A stretch of 42,939 nt of DNA from JAPLDP01 sp964628285 (GCA_964628285.1 CAZVNP010000025.1:1-42939), one strand, 5' to 3'; positions 1 through 8,241 are shown, counted from the stretch's first letter. The notes: generated from the sequence alone by a model not told the origin. Numbers and translations are program-made.

Positions 1-42
1 AATATTGGAAATTTTTTTCCTCCATCACTCTCCCTCTTGCGT

Positions 43-79
43 CTTGCAGCTTGTGGCTTGTGGCTTGTGGCTTGCAGCC
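43..79. repeat. Short tandem repeat, 7-bp period
   Basis: About three copies of a GCTTGTG-type unit, bounded on both sides by CTTGCAGC. The array lies just beyond the stop codon of the minus-strand ATPase at 99. It is one of several 6-8 bp period arrays in intergenic spaces of this window. No coding function is visible, and bases 1-98 contain no gene. Confidence 0.7.
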
Positions 80-98
80 ATTTGATTTCGGTATGATA

Positions 99-1271
99 TC
101 AAATCCCACCAAGATACTTATCCAAAAATACTTCGAGGCTACAGGCCCTGATGTTCTCTTTGACGGGGTAATTATCAGAATGTGGAGTGATAATGAAATT
201 GGCAGAGGTTTTAAGATTGTCAATGCAAAAGATCAATCCTTTATCGGCTGAAGGCGAAGAGGTGAATTTTATTTCTGCTGTCGCGGCTGGTTTTAATCCT
301 CTTACGAAGACGATATCCACTTCGGCGCCATTATGGGTTCTATAGAAGTGAAGGTCGAGGTCAGGATGCTTGTTACCTTTGATCTGTTCGATGACGAATG
401 ACTCCCAGGATGCGCCCAGGGCGATGTGCCCAAGCAGCTGATCATAGTCCGACAGACGCAGCAGGCGGTGCAGGATGCCCGTATCGCGGATATAGACCTT
501 CGGTGTCTTGACCAAGCGTTTCTTAACATTATAGTGATAAGGTTGCAGGCGGCTTATCAGGAAGGTATTCTCAAGATAATCGATGTACCGGCCGACGGTG
601 TGGTAGGAGAGGCCCATAGATTTCCCGAGGGAGTTGAGGATTAGGAGGTTTCCGTTGATCCAGGCCAGCATCTCCCACAGCCTTCTGATCACTGTTGGAT
701 TGGCCGACAGTCCGTACAAAGGCAGGTCCCGTTCGCAATAGGTACGAATAAAATTCTCCAACCATGCCTTGGATGACTCCACTGAACTACTTAGAAGCGC
801 ATCAGGGAATCCTCCGAGAAAGTGATGAGTCTCCAGATCCTTTTTCCCCGCAATCTCAGGATAAGTAAACGGTTGCAATTCCATGTAGGCAATCCGTCCT
901 GCCAACGATTCGGATGATTGCCGCAAAAGTTGCGGACTGGCCGATCCCAGAATAATATACCGGCAGGGTCTTCGATTTTGGTCGATGAGAGCACGCAACA
1001 GGGGAAAGAGATCGGGTTTAAGCTGTATCTCATCTATGATGACACATTTATCCATGTGTTGAGTCAGGAAAAGTTCAGGTTCGGTAAGCTTGTTAAGATC
1101 GGCAATTAATTCGAGGTCAAGGTAGATGGACTCCAATTCAAGATCCTTCTGAAACTCTTTTGCCAGAGTGGTTTTACCGACCTGCCGCGGACCGATGATC
1201 CCTATGGTTGGAAAGCTTTTCGACAGCTCTTTCAGGGTCTGTAATGCATAACGTGGAATGATTTTATCCAT
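99..1271 (-). CDS. AAA_14 / DUF4143 family ATPase
   Basis: A 390-residue cytosolic P-loop ATPase. The Walker A motif GPRQVGKTT is at residues 27-35 and a Walker B-like VIIDE at about 77-81, followed by the LGSASPQLLRQSSESLAGR segment typical of PF13173 (AAA_14). The C-terminal half fits DUF4143 (PF13635) and ends in GAEVDIVF (about 315-322) and AEIK (about 332-335). This spacing recalls a PD-(D/E)xK nuclease-like fold, but I see no proof of nuclease activity. Proteins of this family are very common in Bacteroidota, often in several copies, and their role is not settled. The length is normal for the family. It stands alone, and a paralogue lies at 5205-6392. A 9-bp inverted repeat overlaps the start codon and could allow autoregulation, which is inference. 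Confidence 0.9.
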   Translation of the reverse strand: MDKIIPRYALQTLKELSKSFPTIGIIGPRQVGKTTLAKEFQKDLELESIYLDLELIADLNKLTEPELFLTQHMDKCVIIDEIQLKPDLFPLLRALIDQNRRPCRYIILGSASPQLLRQSSESLAGRIAYMELQPFTYPEIAGKKDLETHHFLGGFPDALLSSSVESSKAWLENFIRTYCERDLPLYGLSANPTVIRRLWEMLAWINGNLLILNSLGKSMGLSYHTVGRYIDYLENTFLISRLQPYHYNVKKRLVKTPKVYIRDTGILHRLLRLSDYDQLLGHIALGASWESFVIEQIKGNKHPDLDLHFYRTHNGAEVDIVFVRGLKPAATAEIKFTSSPSADKGLIFCIDNLKTSANFIITPHSDNYPVKENIRACSLEVFLDKYLGGI

Positions 1272-1304
1272 GAAATATAGACATTTAGATTCTGAATTTC
1301 ATGG
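1268..1304 (-). promoter_or_regulatory. Inverted repeat over the ATPase start codon
   Basis: CCATGAAAT at 1268-1276 and ATTTCATGG at 1296-1304 are perfect 9-bp inverted repeats with a 19-bp spacer. The inner copy contains the ATG of the ATPase gene. It could be an operator or an mRNA hairpin hiding the start codon. No good TAnnTTTG box is seen close by; TATATTTC abuts the ATG with one mismatch. Confidence 0.35.
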
Positions 1305-1384
1305 TAAAATTACAAAATACTTAATAATGTGCAAATGAGAAAATGTGGAAATGTGAAAATTAATGGTTGCGGATTGCAGGAATG

Positions 1385-1447
1385 ACCTCACCCCCTGCCC
1401 TCCCGCTTTCAGCGGGACAGGCTCTCTCCTTAAAAGGCGAGGGGATT
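1385..1447. repeat. Composite hairpin element, CCTCACCCC family (copy 1)
   Basis: The element runs CCTCACCCCCTGCCCTC, then the hairpin CCCGCTTTCAGCGGG, then ACAGGC and a degenerate TCTCCTTAAAAGGCGA arm. Related elements occur at 6602, 9837, 14873 and 28782. This copy lies about 70 bp beyond the stop of the ORF6N gene, consistent with a terminator or transcript-end structure for that minus-strand gene. Confidence 0.6.
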
Positions 1448-1515
1448 TTGTACGTATCATACAATCCTCTAAACTGAAAACTGACGACCTGAGGACCTTC
1501 CTGCTTCCGGACTTG

Positions 1516-2079
1516 CTATTCATTTCTAAAACCTATTTTTCTTCTTGCTTTCAGGTCTTCTTCGTTCTTCTTTTGCTGCTCAAGTTGCCGCAGATACTCA
1601 AAGATCACCTTGATCTGGCGATCCTGTTCCTGGTCTTTATGTCGAATTTCCTCAGGTTGATGCATTATTTCTTTATGCGTACCAAGTAATTCCCGAATTT
1701 TCGTGAATACCCTGATGATTTGTATATTCATCAGTATGGCTCTTTCGCTGTTTAACACACTTGACATCATAGCCACCCCCTGTTCTGTAAAAGCCAATGG
1801 AGGCTTACGAAGTCCCATCTTTTCACGATTGGATATCACAATTTGTGACATCCAATTTGTCATCTCCTCTTTTGTCAGTTCAAACATAAAATCGGGTGGA
1901 AATCGTTTTTTATTTCTTCTGACGGCTTGGTTTAACACCCGTGTTTCGACCTGATATAAACCGGCAAGATCCCTGTCCAGCATTACTTTTAATCCACGAA
2001 TCAAAAAGATCTTGGAGGCAATCACATCCTCAGGAACTTTCATTTTGTCATTTTCCGATATGATATCCCTTTGCGTCAT
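1516..2079 (-). CDS. ORF6N domain protein (KilA-N-like DNA-binding family)
   Basis: A 187-residue protein. Residues about 18-100 match the ORF6N domain (PF10543), with the hallmark run IFLIRGLKVMLDRDLAGLYQ followed by NQAVRRN and RFPPDFMFELT. The last 45 residues are charged and Gln-rich and probably form a coiled coil. ORF6N/KilA-N domains come from phage and mobile-element regulators and are thought to bind DNA; chromosomal copies are frequent in Bacteroidota with no known target. The gene is monocistronic, with a composite hairpin downstream and a long repeat-rich spacer upstream. The start was taken at the first ATG; an internal Met at residue 13 is a possible alternative. Its position between two AAA_14 ATPases fits an accessory, possibly transferred, region. 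Confidence 0.88.
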   Translation of the reverse strand: MTQRDIISENDKMKVPEDVIASKIFLIRGLKVMLDRDLAGLYQVETRVLNQAVRRNKKRFPPDFMFELTKEEMTNWMSQIVISNREKMGLRKPPLAFTEQGVAMMSSVLNSERAILMNIQIIRVFTKIRELLGTHKEIMHQPEEIRHKDQEQDRQIKVIFEYLRQLEQQKKNEEDLKARRKIGFRNE

Positions 2080-2601
2080 TATATTAGTTTTAGCTTATTC
2101 CTTTCTGTATTAATCTGAAAAGATTGTTTTTATGACCCTGCCAGATGGAAAATTTTAGTATGTGATTATACCACGGGAAAGCTGTTGACAGTCAATTCAT
2201 ACTCGTAATAATCTGATAATAAATTTATTATTACACAAAGGTCCACGGAGAGGTCACGGAGTGACACGAAGAATTGTTCATACCATTTAGTATTATACCA
2301 ACAGGTATAAAATTTATATATTACCAATAGCCGCAAAAGCGACCTTGGCTGGCGCGGTCCGGGCGATTGCAGTGAGCCCGGATCCCGCCGCAGGCGGATC
2401 GACAGTCGGCAAGTCGGGGGGAGGGAATACAATGATTGCACGATTATGCGATTGAACGATCCCGATTTCGTCCCGCCTGTGGAGGAACTCATCGGGACAG
2501 GTGGCTGATGGCCGACCTGCCGACCTGCAGACCTGCAGACCTGTAGACCTGCCGACCTCCTTCCTGATGCTTGCTGTTCATCAGCTGAAATTTGCATCCT
2601 G
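2080..2601. other. Repeat-rich intergenic spacer
   Basis: No convincing gene. The spacer contains a CACAAAGGTCCACGGAGAGG-type stretch near 2235, hairpin-forming GC-rich blocks at about 2338-2400 (GGATCCCGCC and GGCGGATC), a CCTGT/ACAGG pair around 2476-2501, and the 8-bp array at 2513-2560. An open frame on the minus strand here is made of the repeats and has no protein-like composition. Confidence 0.7.
2513..2560. repeat. Tandem repeat, 8-bp period
   Basis: Six consecutive 8-bp units of the form (C/A)GACCTGC, with variation mainly in the first and last bases. The same unit is seen near 5180-5193 and 33300-33340, so this is a dispersed family. It lies about 40 bp beyond the stop of the gene at 2602. 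Confidence 0.8.
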
Positions 2602-4017
2602 TCATCCGACAAGCCCTGCCTTGCGCAGCTCGTCACGCAATGCCCGTAAAATAGGGGTATGGTTATACAATGAGGTGATATAACCGGCCAGTCTTTCTTT
2701 GTTCTCCGTATTGTGAATGGTACGGAGCCATCCGGCGATATGTTGGTAGATATGCCGGTCCCGCTGCCTTTCCAGTATGAAAGACACCTTTTTCAGGACC
2801 AGGTCGAAACATTTATCAGGCATCACTCTTGTTGCGATTATCAGTAATTCTCCAAATGTGTTGAATGACATTAAATTGTCGTTTTCCAGCATGTAAAAAA
2901 GCTGACCGTATTCCTTTTCTTCCGCCAGCAGCCTGCCATAAAATACCTGAGCATGGTTATTTTCATTCCTGAATTCTATCCTTTCATTTTCCGTCATCCA
3001 TCTTTTGGCACGTTGGTACAATGAGATATCATTTAAATAAGATGCCCGGGACAATAAAACTCTTTTCGTGAATTCCGGATCGTATTCGTCCTTCATGTTC
3101 TCAATCACAAACTCAGCGAAGGCATATTTGTCTTGTGTGTAACACTCAACGGCGATCCTGTGAAAATCATCATACCGGTTTTGACGCAGGTAATATGACA
3201 TTAAGTCCCCGGCCACCTCTTTATTAATCCGGAACAATTTTTCTGCCTGCTCTGTCCAGGTATCCGGATCACCTGATTTGGCAATCAATATGGCTGTTTT
3301 TGGGAATAAAGGTCCGGCATCAGGTATTTGCAGTAAGGCTGTTGATAAAACCGGAATAAAGGAAGGATTCCTTCCAAGATTTTTCATCAGGTCATCCAGT
3401 TGACAAGTCAACTGACCTTTGGAAATACCCTTTTCTGCTATATAATGGCAGGCATTGGTCAAAGGTTCCTCCATCACGGCAGGGTCAATGCGAATTAAAG
3501 ACGGTTTTTCAGAAATCTGTTGTAACACCTCTTCAAATGAGCCAAGCAAATAGTTATTCGGTTCGCCGCATAATACATAGTCGTCATCCCGAATATCGGC
3601 AAGGTAACATGCTTCATATATCCCAACAACAGAAGCAAAGAAGCTGTTGATATTCCGGGCCGACAAATCCTCAACCAGTTGTTCTTTCCAGGGATCGAAA
3701 AGACTTGCAACTTCCTGCTCTGCCACCATCTCCGCGGCTTCATCCCAGGATATATACCTGCCATAACGTGGCATCCGGTATTCCCAGTCCGAAACATCAA
3801 GGTCAAGGTTCTCAAACTCACCGATCCATTTTTGCTTCTCCTTGTCAGCCAGCTCACAAAAGTGTTCGTAACCGGTTTCTGTATCTTTAATATGCAGTCG
3901 GGAGGCGAATTCCTTTTCAAATTTTTTTTTCAGTGCAGATGATGTGTTTAAAGCCTGAAGAAAAAATTCGTCTTTTTCTTCCTGTGTCAGTTTCCGAAGG
4001 ATTTGCTTATATTTCAT
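2602..4017 (-). CDS. Uncharacterised alpha-helical repeat protein
   Basis: A 471-residue soluble protein that I do not recognise. No signal peptide or membrane segment is seen. The first 45 residues are very basic and acidic by turns. The region from about 180 to 465 looks like an all-helical solenoid, with repeated patterns such as DLMSYYLRQNRYDDFHRIAVE and QVFYGRLLAEEKEYGQLFYM resembling degenerate TPR-like helical pairs. The C-terminal segment, with NHTPILRALRDELRKAGL, resembles the tails of SWIM-zinc-finger-associated proteins, but no SWIM motif (CxCx2H) is present. The gene starts 2 bp after the stop of the 4020-4862 gene, so the two are almost certainly co-transcribed and probably translationally coupled. 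A protein scaffold role is only a guess. Confidence 0.75.
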   Translation of the reverse strand: MKYKQILRKLTQEEKDEFFLQALNTSSALKKKFEKEFASRLHIKDTETGYEHFCELADKEKQKWIGEFENLDLDVSDWEYRMPRYGRYISWDEAAEMVAEQEVASLFDPWKEQLVEDLSARNINSFFASVVGIYEACYLADIRDDDYVLCGEPNNYLLGSFEEVLQQISEKPSLIRIDPAVMEEPLTNACHYIAEKGISKGQLTCQLDDLMKNLGRNPSFIPVLSTALLQIPDAGPLFPKTAILIAKSGDPDTWTEQAEKLFRINKEVAGDLMSYYLRQNRYDDFHRIAVECYTQDKYAFAEFVIENMKDEYDPEFTKRVLLSRASYLNDISLYQRAKRWMTENERIEFRNENNHAQVFYGRLLAEEKEYGQLFYMLENDNLMSFNTFGELLIIATRVMPDKCFDLVLKKVSFILERQRDRHIYQHIAGWLRTIHNTENKERLAGYITSLYNHTPILRALRDELRKAGLVG

Positions 4018-4019
4018 AG

Positions 4020-4862
4020 TTATTCGATTTCAAAAACCTTATCAAAGATACCGGTCTTGCGGATGAACATTTTACGATCGAAAAGGTAAGTGCCCTCATA
4101 ATCGATCGTTATCAGGTTGAAACTGGCAAGAAACCGTTCGAAGGTCCGGTGGGAGTGACATCTAAAGAATGCCTCCTCCAGGTTGCTGCCATAGGGTGTC
4201 TCGATGAGGTCCAGCGTGGTGGGGAAAGCCACCAGGAACCTGTCGGCGTAAAAGCGTGCTGCACGTCTCTCTTCACCGTACTTAGAGAGCAGCTTCAGCG
4301 AAAATCCAAGACACCGTTGGCAGGAGTCATTATCTTCGTATCCGTCATCATGAGACCAGGCATATTTCAACGAGAATGTTTTAAAAATACAGATGAACAG
4401 ACCGTACCAGTCATCGATAAGCTTTTTACCTTTCCCAGTAAGAAGGATATGGTTGTGCCGCACTTTGGTCAGTCCGGCCACCCTGCTAACGGAGTTAGTA
4501 ACCGAGATGGAGTACGAAACACCTTCACGGTTTAACCGGATATAGCCTTTCTCTATGAACTCATCTTTCATAATGCCCTGAGCGTATATATCCTTCACCA
4601 GCCAGACAGGAAAGTTCCTTTTTACAGTCAGTTTGATCTTTTCATTCCTTTTGATACATTTGAGCATATAGTTGACCTGTGATACCATGGGCATTTTTTT
4701 CAATATATCCTCCCCGATGCCGGCACGTATCCTTACCGGGCAGTCGGGGGAGAACAGGTCATAGAGCATGTAATGCATCTCGGCAGGGGTATAACCTTCG
4801 AATTCATCTATGGGACGGTTGTTCAGCAACACCCTTAAGCTTTGGTTTTCTGAATCATCCAT
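4020..4862 (-). CDS. Conserved hypothetical protein
   Basis: A 280-residue cytosolic protein. The N-terminus has the pattern EFEGYTPAEMHYMLYDLFSP, which I associate from memory with an unnamed family common in Bacteroidota, sometimes annotated near pRiA4b ORF-3-like proteins. Residues about 70-150 (KIKLTV, IMKDEFIEKGYIRL, AGLTKVRHNHILLTGKGKKL) read like a winged-helix segment that would sit next to the variable C-terminal half. No catalytic motif is evident, and three cysteines near residues 182-188 are not arranged as a clear zinc site. It is the first gene of a two-gene operon with the helical protein at 2602-4017. A TAnnTTTG promoter box is present 94 bp upstream. Function unknown. Confidence 0.78.
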   Translation of the reverse strand: MDDSENQSLRVLLNNRPIDEFEGYTPAEMHYMLYDLFSPDCPVRIRAGIGEDILKKMPMVSQVNYMLKCIKRNEKIKLTVKRNFPVWLVKDIYAQGIMKDEFIEKGYIRLNREGVSYSISVTNSVSRVAGLTKVRHNHILLTGKGKKLIDDWYGLFICIFKTFSLKYAWSHDDGYEDNDSCQRCLGFSLKLLSKYGEERRAARFYADRFLVAFPTTLDLIETPYGSNLEEAFFRCHSHRTFERFLASFNLITIDYEGTYLFDRKMFIRKTGIFDKVFEIE

Positions 4863-4955
4863 GGTTTTTCCTGTTAAAGAAATGATCGTTTATGTTCTGT
4901 TATTCAGGCAATACTGACCGGTTTGACTTTAGTTTGCAAAAGAAATATCTCCGGG

Positions 4956-4963
4956 CAAAGATA
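4956..4963 (-). promoter_or_regulatory. Bacteroidota -7 box (TATCTTTG)
   Basis: Read on the minus strand this is TATCTTTG, a perfect TAnnTTTG. It lies 94 bp upstream of the ATG at 4862 and would drive the two-gene operon 4862-2602. No clear TTTG is seen at the -33 position. Confidence 0.6.
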
Positions 4964-5010
4964 ATAAAACCGGGTAGAATGAAATAGTCATTTTGTGAAG
5001 GGAGGGGGCG

Positions 5011-5178
5011 GTCGGTAGTCGGTAGTCGGTAGTCGTCAGTCGGTAGTCGTCAGTCGTCAGTCGTCAGTCGGGGAGGGGGAGTGGGTGAGGGTGTGGGAAT
5101 GGGGAAATGTGGAAATGTGGAAATGTGAAAATAAGGATCAGAGTTGATTGCCAATTGCCAACTGCCAATTGCCAACTG
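5011..5178. repeat. Cluster of three tandem repeat arrays
   Basis: Positions 5011-5070 hold 7-bp units GTCGGTA and GTCGTCA, about 8.5 copies. Positions 5102-5131 hold three 8-bp GGAAATGT units. Positions 5147-5178 hold AATTGCCA/ACTGCCA units, followed by GACCTGCAGACCTGG. All lie between the stop of the 5205 ATPase and the promoter of the 4862 gene. The stretch 4863-5204 otherwise contains only the promoter at 4956. Confidence 0.8.
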
Positions 5179-5204
5179 TCGACCTGCAGACCTGGACATT
5201 GAGA

Positions 5205-6392
5205 CTAAAACAACGTCAACGGATCCAGGGTCAGGAACTGCTGCCAGGGAAGTCCGCCTGAGCCGATGAGAAGGGTTCTGACGGGATGAAAGAGACCGGC
5301 AAATGCCCTTATACCTTTTAAGCCGGAAAAGGTGCTGCTTTTAACTTCGAGCGCCACCACACGGTTGTTTTTGGCTATTACAAAGTCGACCTCATAATTG
5401 CCTTGTCTCCAGTAAAAGACATCAAAGTTCTCTTCCATGGCATGATTTAACAAATGAGCGCCGACGGCCGATTCAACCATCCTGCCCCGTAGTGACGGAT
5501 TAACTGTGGCCTGATGAAACGTCTCGGAGTGATATGCCGTAATCAGGGCATTATTATACACCTGGAATTTGGGACTGGAAGAGCGTTGCCTGAGGGCTGT
5601 GCCGGAAAATTTCTCCAGACCTGCAAGCAAGCCGGCCGTGTCGAGAAGCTCCAGATAGTGTGATAAGGTTGTCGTGTTTCCGGCATCGGTGAGCTGCCAG
5701 AGTATCTTCGTGTACGAAAGGATCTGGCCGGAGTAAAGACAACCCAGCTCAAAAAGCCTCTTCATCAACGCCGGCTTATTGACACGTGTCAGCATCAGAA
5801 TATCGCGCGATATGCTGGTTTCGATAATTGAATCGCGGATATAGGATCTCCAACGTTCCTCATCGTCTGCCAGTGAGGTTGAGCCTGGATACCCTCCAAA
5901 CCATACATACCTGTTCTCATCCCATCCAAAAGCCTCCTGCATCTCTTTAAAAGACCAGTGACTCATATGGATCAGCTCGAACCGGCCACCCAATGATTCT
6001 GTCAGACCCTGCTGAATAAGCAAACGGGATGATCCCAGCAGGATCACCTTAATGGGCTTGCCGGTGAGGGTGTCGTCATCCCATTCCTTTTTGACGGCTT
6101 CGCTCCAGTCACCGGCCTTCTGTATCTCATCGAACACCAGCAGAAACTCGCCGGATTTCACCTGCCGCCATTTCATCCGGGCTGTCTCCCACTGCTGTGA
6201 GATCCAGATCTCACCGGCGCCCATGACGGCATCGGCAGAGACAAAATGATAAGGTTGCTGATATTGTCCCAGGAATTGCAGAACAAGCGTTGTCTTTCCG
6301 ACTTGCCGGGGACCGGTGATCACCTGGATAAACTGCCGCGGTTCGGCCAGCCTTGTTTTAAGTATTTGTAAATGATTACGTTGAAAAGTCAT
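5205..6392 (-). CDS. AAA_14 / DUF4143 family ATPase (second copy)
   Basis: A 395-residue ATPase of the same family as the gene at 99-1271. Walker A is GPRQVGKTT at residues 27-35. A Walker B-like FLLVFDEIQKAGDW is at about 85-98, followed by LGSSRLLIQQGLTESLGGR. The C-terminal DUF4143 part carries NYEVDFVIAKNNRVVALEVK near residues 330-350. I chose the ATG at 6392, not the upstream ATG at 6419, because the predicted promoter box lies at 6417-6424 and so would fall inside the longer reading frame. The shorter start also aligns the P-loop with the paralogue at the same residue number. The two copies are clearly diverged, so this is an old duplication or two separate acquisitions. A 13-bp direct repeat with 22-bp period brackets the promoter. 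Confidence 0.9.
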   Translation of the reverse strand: MTFQRNHLQILKTRLAEPRQFIQVITGPRQVGKTTLVLQFLGQYQQPYHFVSADAVMGAGEIWISQQWETARMKWRQVKSGEFLLVFDEIQKAGDWSEAVKKEWDDDTLTGKPIKVILLGSSRLLIQQGLTESLGGRFELIHMSHWSFKEMQEAFGWDENRYVWFGGYPGSTSLADDEERWRSYIRDSIIETSISRDILMLTRVNKPALMKRLFELGCLYSGQILSYTKILWQLTDAGNTTTLSHYLELLDTAGLLAGLEKFSGTALRQRSSSPKFQVYNNALITAYHSETFHQATVNPSLRGRMVESAVGAHLLNHAMEENFDVFYWRQGNYEVDFVIAKNNRVVALEVKSSTFSGLKGIRAFAGLFHPVRTLLIGSGGLPWQQFLTLDPLTLF

Positions 6393-6396
6393 GACG

Positions 6397-6431
6397 AAAT
6401 TACTCAATACAGTGAGCAAAATTACTCAATA
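6397..6431 (-). promoter_or_regulatory. Promoter box bracketed by a 22-bp-period direct repeat
   Basis: AAATTACTCAATA occurs at 6397-6409 and again at 6419-6431, exactly 22 bp apart, about two helical turns. Between and overlapping them, 6417-6424 read on the minus strand gives TAATTTTG, a TAnnTTTG -7 box, 25 bp before the ATG at 6392. The geometry suggests an operator bound by a protein on one face of the DNA, such as the ATPase gene's own regulator. Confidence 0.5.
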
Positions 6432-6467
6432 GTTGGGCTAAATACAATTTTTTTTTGTACAGGTTGC

Positions 6468-6567
6468 NNNNNNNNNNNNNNNNNNNNNNNNNNNNNNNNN
6501 NNNNNNNNNNNNNNNNNNNNNNNNNNNNNNNNNNNNNNNNNNNNNNNNNNNNNNNNNNNNNNNNNNN
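6468..6567. other. Assembly gap, 100 N
   Basis: Exactly 100 unknown bases, the usual placeholder for a scaffold gap of unestimated size. The right flank begins with GGGTTACAGGTTACAAGTTAC, a short-period repeat of the kind scattered through this window, which may explain the break. Linkage across this point is therefore less certain than elsewhere. Confidence 0.98.
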
Positions 6568-6601
6568 GGGTTACAGGTTACAAGTTACTAGTTTACAGCG
6601 A

Positions 6602-6666
6602 ATTTCCCCTTCTCCTTTAGGAGAAAGCCTGTCCCGCTGAAAGCGGGAGGGCCAGGGGATGAGGTG
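6602..6666. repeat. Composite hairpin element, CCTCACCCC family (copy 2, inverted)
   Basis: Read on the minus strand it runs CCTCATCCCCTGGCCCTC, hairpin CCCGCTTTCAGCGGG, ACAGGC, then TTCTCCTAAAGGAGAAGGGG. It is almost the same as the copy at 14873. The remaining spacer to 6915 carries a GCTCGTA/GCTCGTC/GCTCGCA run near 6723-6750 and no gene. No good promoter box for the next gene was found. Confidence 0.65.
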
Positions 6667-6915
6667 ACTGCCGACTGAAGACCCCCCTCCCTCTCTACCC
6701 TCTCCCACACCTTCCACCCACTCCCGGCTCGTAGCTCGTCGCTCGCAGCTTTTTTGTAAACACATTACAAACACTTTACAACCGTCCTTCAAAAGAAAAA
6801 ACATGTGTGTGCCTAAATTTGGTTTCAAAAGGTTCAAGGCGTGACTCAGAATGATGGTGCGATACCGGTACTTATGCGGGAACATATCTACAAATAATAA
6901 TTAAATATAAACGAA

Positions 6916-8241
6916 ATGAAAAAATTGGTTCACATTATCACGTTGATTACAGCATTTTCCATGGTCACCAATGCTTATGGTCAAAATCAGGTAACTTTCA
7001 CTTTCACGGGGATGAAGGTCGCTGCGTTTTTTCAGCTCGACAGTATCCGTGTAAGAAATCTTACGCAGGGAGGGGAAACCGTATTGTACTATCCCGATAC
7101 CGTACTCATATTGAACATTACCGGCACCGGAGAAATCCAAGACCTGCACGACGGATTCAGGATGATGCAGAACTTCCCGAATCCCGTCGACGACCGGACT
7201 GAGATCGGTTTGTATGTTCCCGAAAGGGACAGGGTATGTCTGACTGTCACCAATGTCATGGGGCAACGGCTCATCGTATCAGAAAGGACACTGGATAAAG
7301 AGTATCATACCTTCCGTTTTACGCCGGCAGGAGAAAAGTTATATCTGCTCACCGCCCGGTGGAAAGGAACCGGCCGTACCGTCAAGATCCTGCATATGGG
7401 TCCGGGCACAGGCAGGTCTTGCGCGCTGGAGTATATGGGATGCAGTCATGATGATACGCCTTTGAAAAGCAGCGTTGCCACTCAGGAGTTTTTATTCAGC
7501 CTGGGCGATGAGCTGCTGTATATCGGTTATGGAGATACACTGCAATCCGGCTTCCGTGATGCCCCGGAGACAAGCCGGGACTATGTGTTTCAATTTGCCA
7601 CGAAAGTTCCTTGCCCGGGTTTGGATTCAGTATCGTACGAGGGTCAATGGTACCATACCATCCAGATATTCAGCCAATGTTGGATGAAGGAAAACCTGAA
7701 TGCGGGCATGATGATCCCATCCTCACAGTCTCAGACGAACAACGACACCATCGAGAAATACTGTATGGCAAATAGTGCATATTACTGCGATATCGTCGGA
7801 GGATTGTATTTCTGGGATGAAATGATGAAGTATACCAATGAAACCGGAGGGCAGGGCATTTGTCCTGAGGGCTGGCATATACCCCGTGACCTCGAATGGC
7901 AGATCCTCGAAGGTGCCGTGGACAGCTTGTATAAAATAGGGGATGCCGAATGGGCAGGCAATAATTGGCGGGGTTCCAACGCAGGAGGGAATCTGAAGCA
8001 GAAAGGAACACTTTACTGGGTGGAACCAAATACCGGAGCCACTGACGCTTTCGGTTTTACGGCTCTTCCGGGAGGATATTTTGTCCAAAATGAATTCTGG
8101 GGCATTGGGTATAAAGCTTATTTCTGGAGTTCTCAACATATACAGAAATATTATCGCGATATGGACTACGACCGGACTATGATCAACAGGAATCCAGGTG
8201 GAGGTGGTGCGGCTTTTTCCGTTCGCTGTATCAAGAATTAA
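6916..8241 (+). CDS. Exported FISUMP-domain protein with internal sorting-like domain
   Basis: A 441-residue secreted protein. Residues 1-22 form a Sec signal peptide (MKKLVHIITLITAFSMVTNA). Residues about 83-162 look like a T9SS type A sorting domain: NFPNP at 86-90, VCLTVTNVMGQRL, then RTVKILHMG. Such domains normally sit at the very C-terminus. Here the protein continues into a FISUMP domain (Fib_succ_major, PF09603/TIGR02145) from about 233 to the end, with CWMKENLN, CPEGWHIPRDLEW, YFWSS and FSVRCIKN. FISUMP proteins are surface or secreted proteins of Bacteroidota and Fibrobacter with poorly known roles. An internal sorting-like module suggests an ancestral fusion, or a domain used as an ordinary beta-sandwich. 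No sorting tail follows the FISUMP domain, so the route to the surface is uncertain. Confidence 0.88.
   Translation: MKKLVHIITLITAFSMVTNAYGQNQVTFTFTGMKVAAFFQLDSIRVRNLTQGGETVLYYPDTVLILNITGTGEIQDLHDGFRMMQNFPNPVDDRTEIGLYVPERDRVCLTVTNVMGQRLIVSERTLDKEYHTFRFTPAGEKLYLLTARWKGTGRTVKILHMGPGTGRSCALEYMGCSHDDTPLKSSVATQEFLFSLGDELLYIGYGDTLQSGFRDAPETSRDYVFQFATKVPCPGLDSVSYEGQWYHTIQIFSQCWMKENLNAGMMIPSSQSQTNNDTIEKYCMANSAYYCDIVGGLYFWDEMMKYTNETGGQGICPEGWHIPRDLEWQILEGAVDSLYKIGDAEWAGNNWRGSNAGGNLKQKGTLYWVEPNTGATDAFGFTALPGGYFVQNEFWGIGYKAYFWSSQHIQKYYRDMDYDRTMINRNPGGGGAAFSVRCIKN

Noticed and set aside
2166..2636. A 156-residue open frame on the minus strand
   Set aside because: It is made mostly of the CGACCTGC array and GC-rich hairpins, which gives a repetitive Gly/Arg/Ser protein with no domain; it also overlaps the end of the 2602 gene.
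5011..5070. CRISPR-like array (also at 14813)
   Set aside because: Units of 7 bp repeat directly with no spacers, and no cas genes are present; these are simple tandem repeats.
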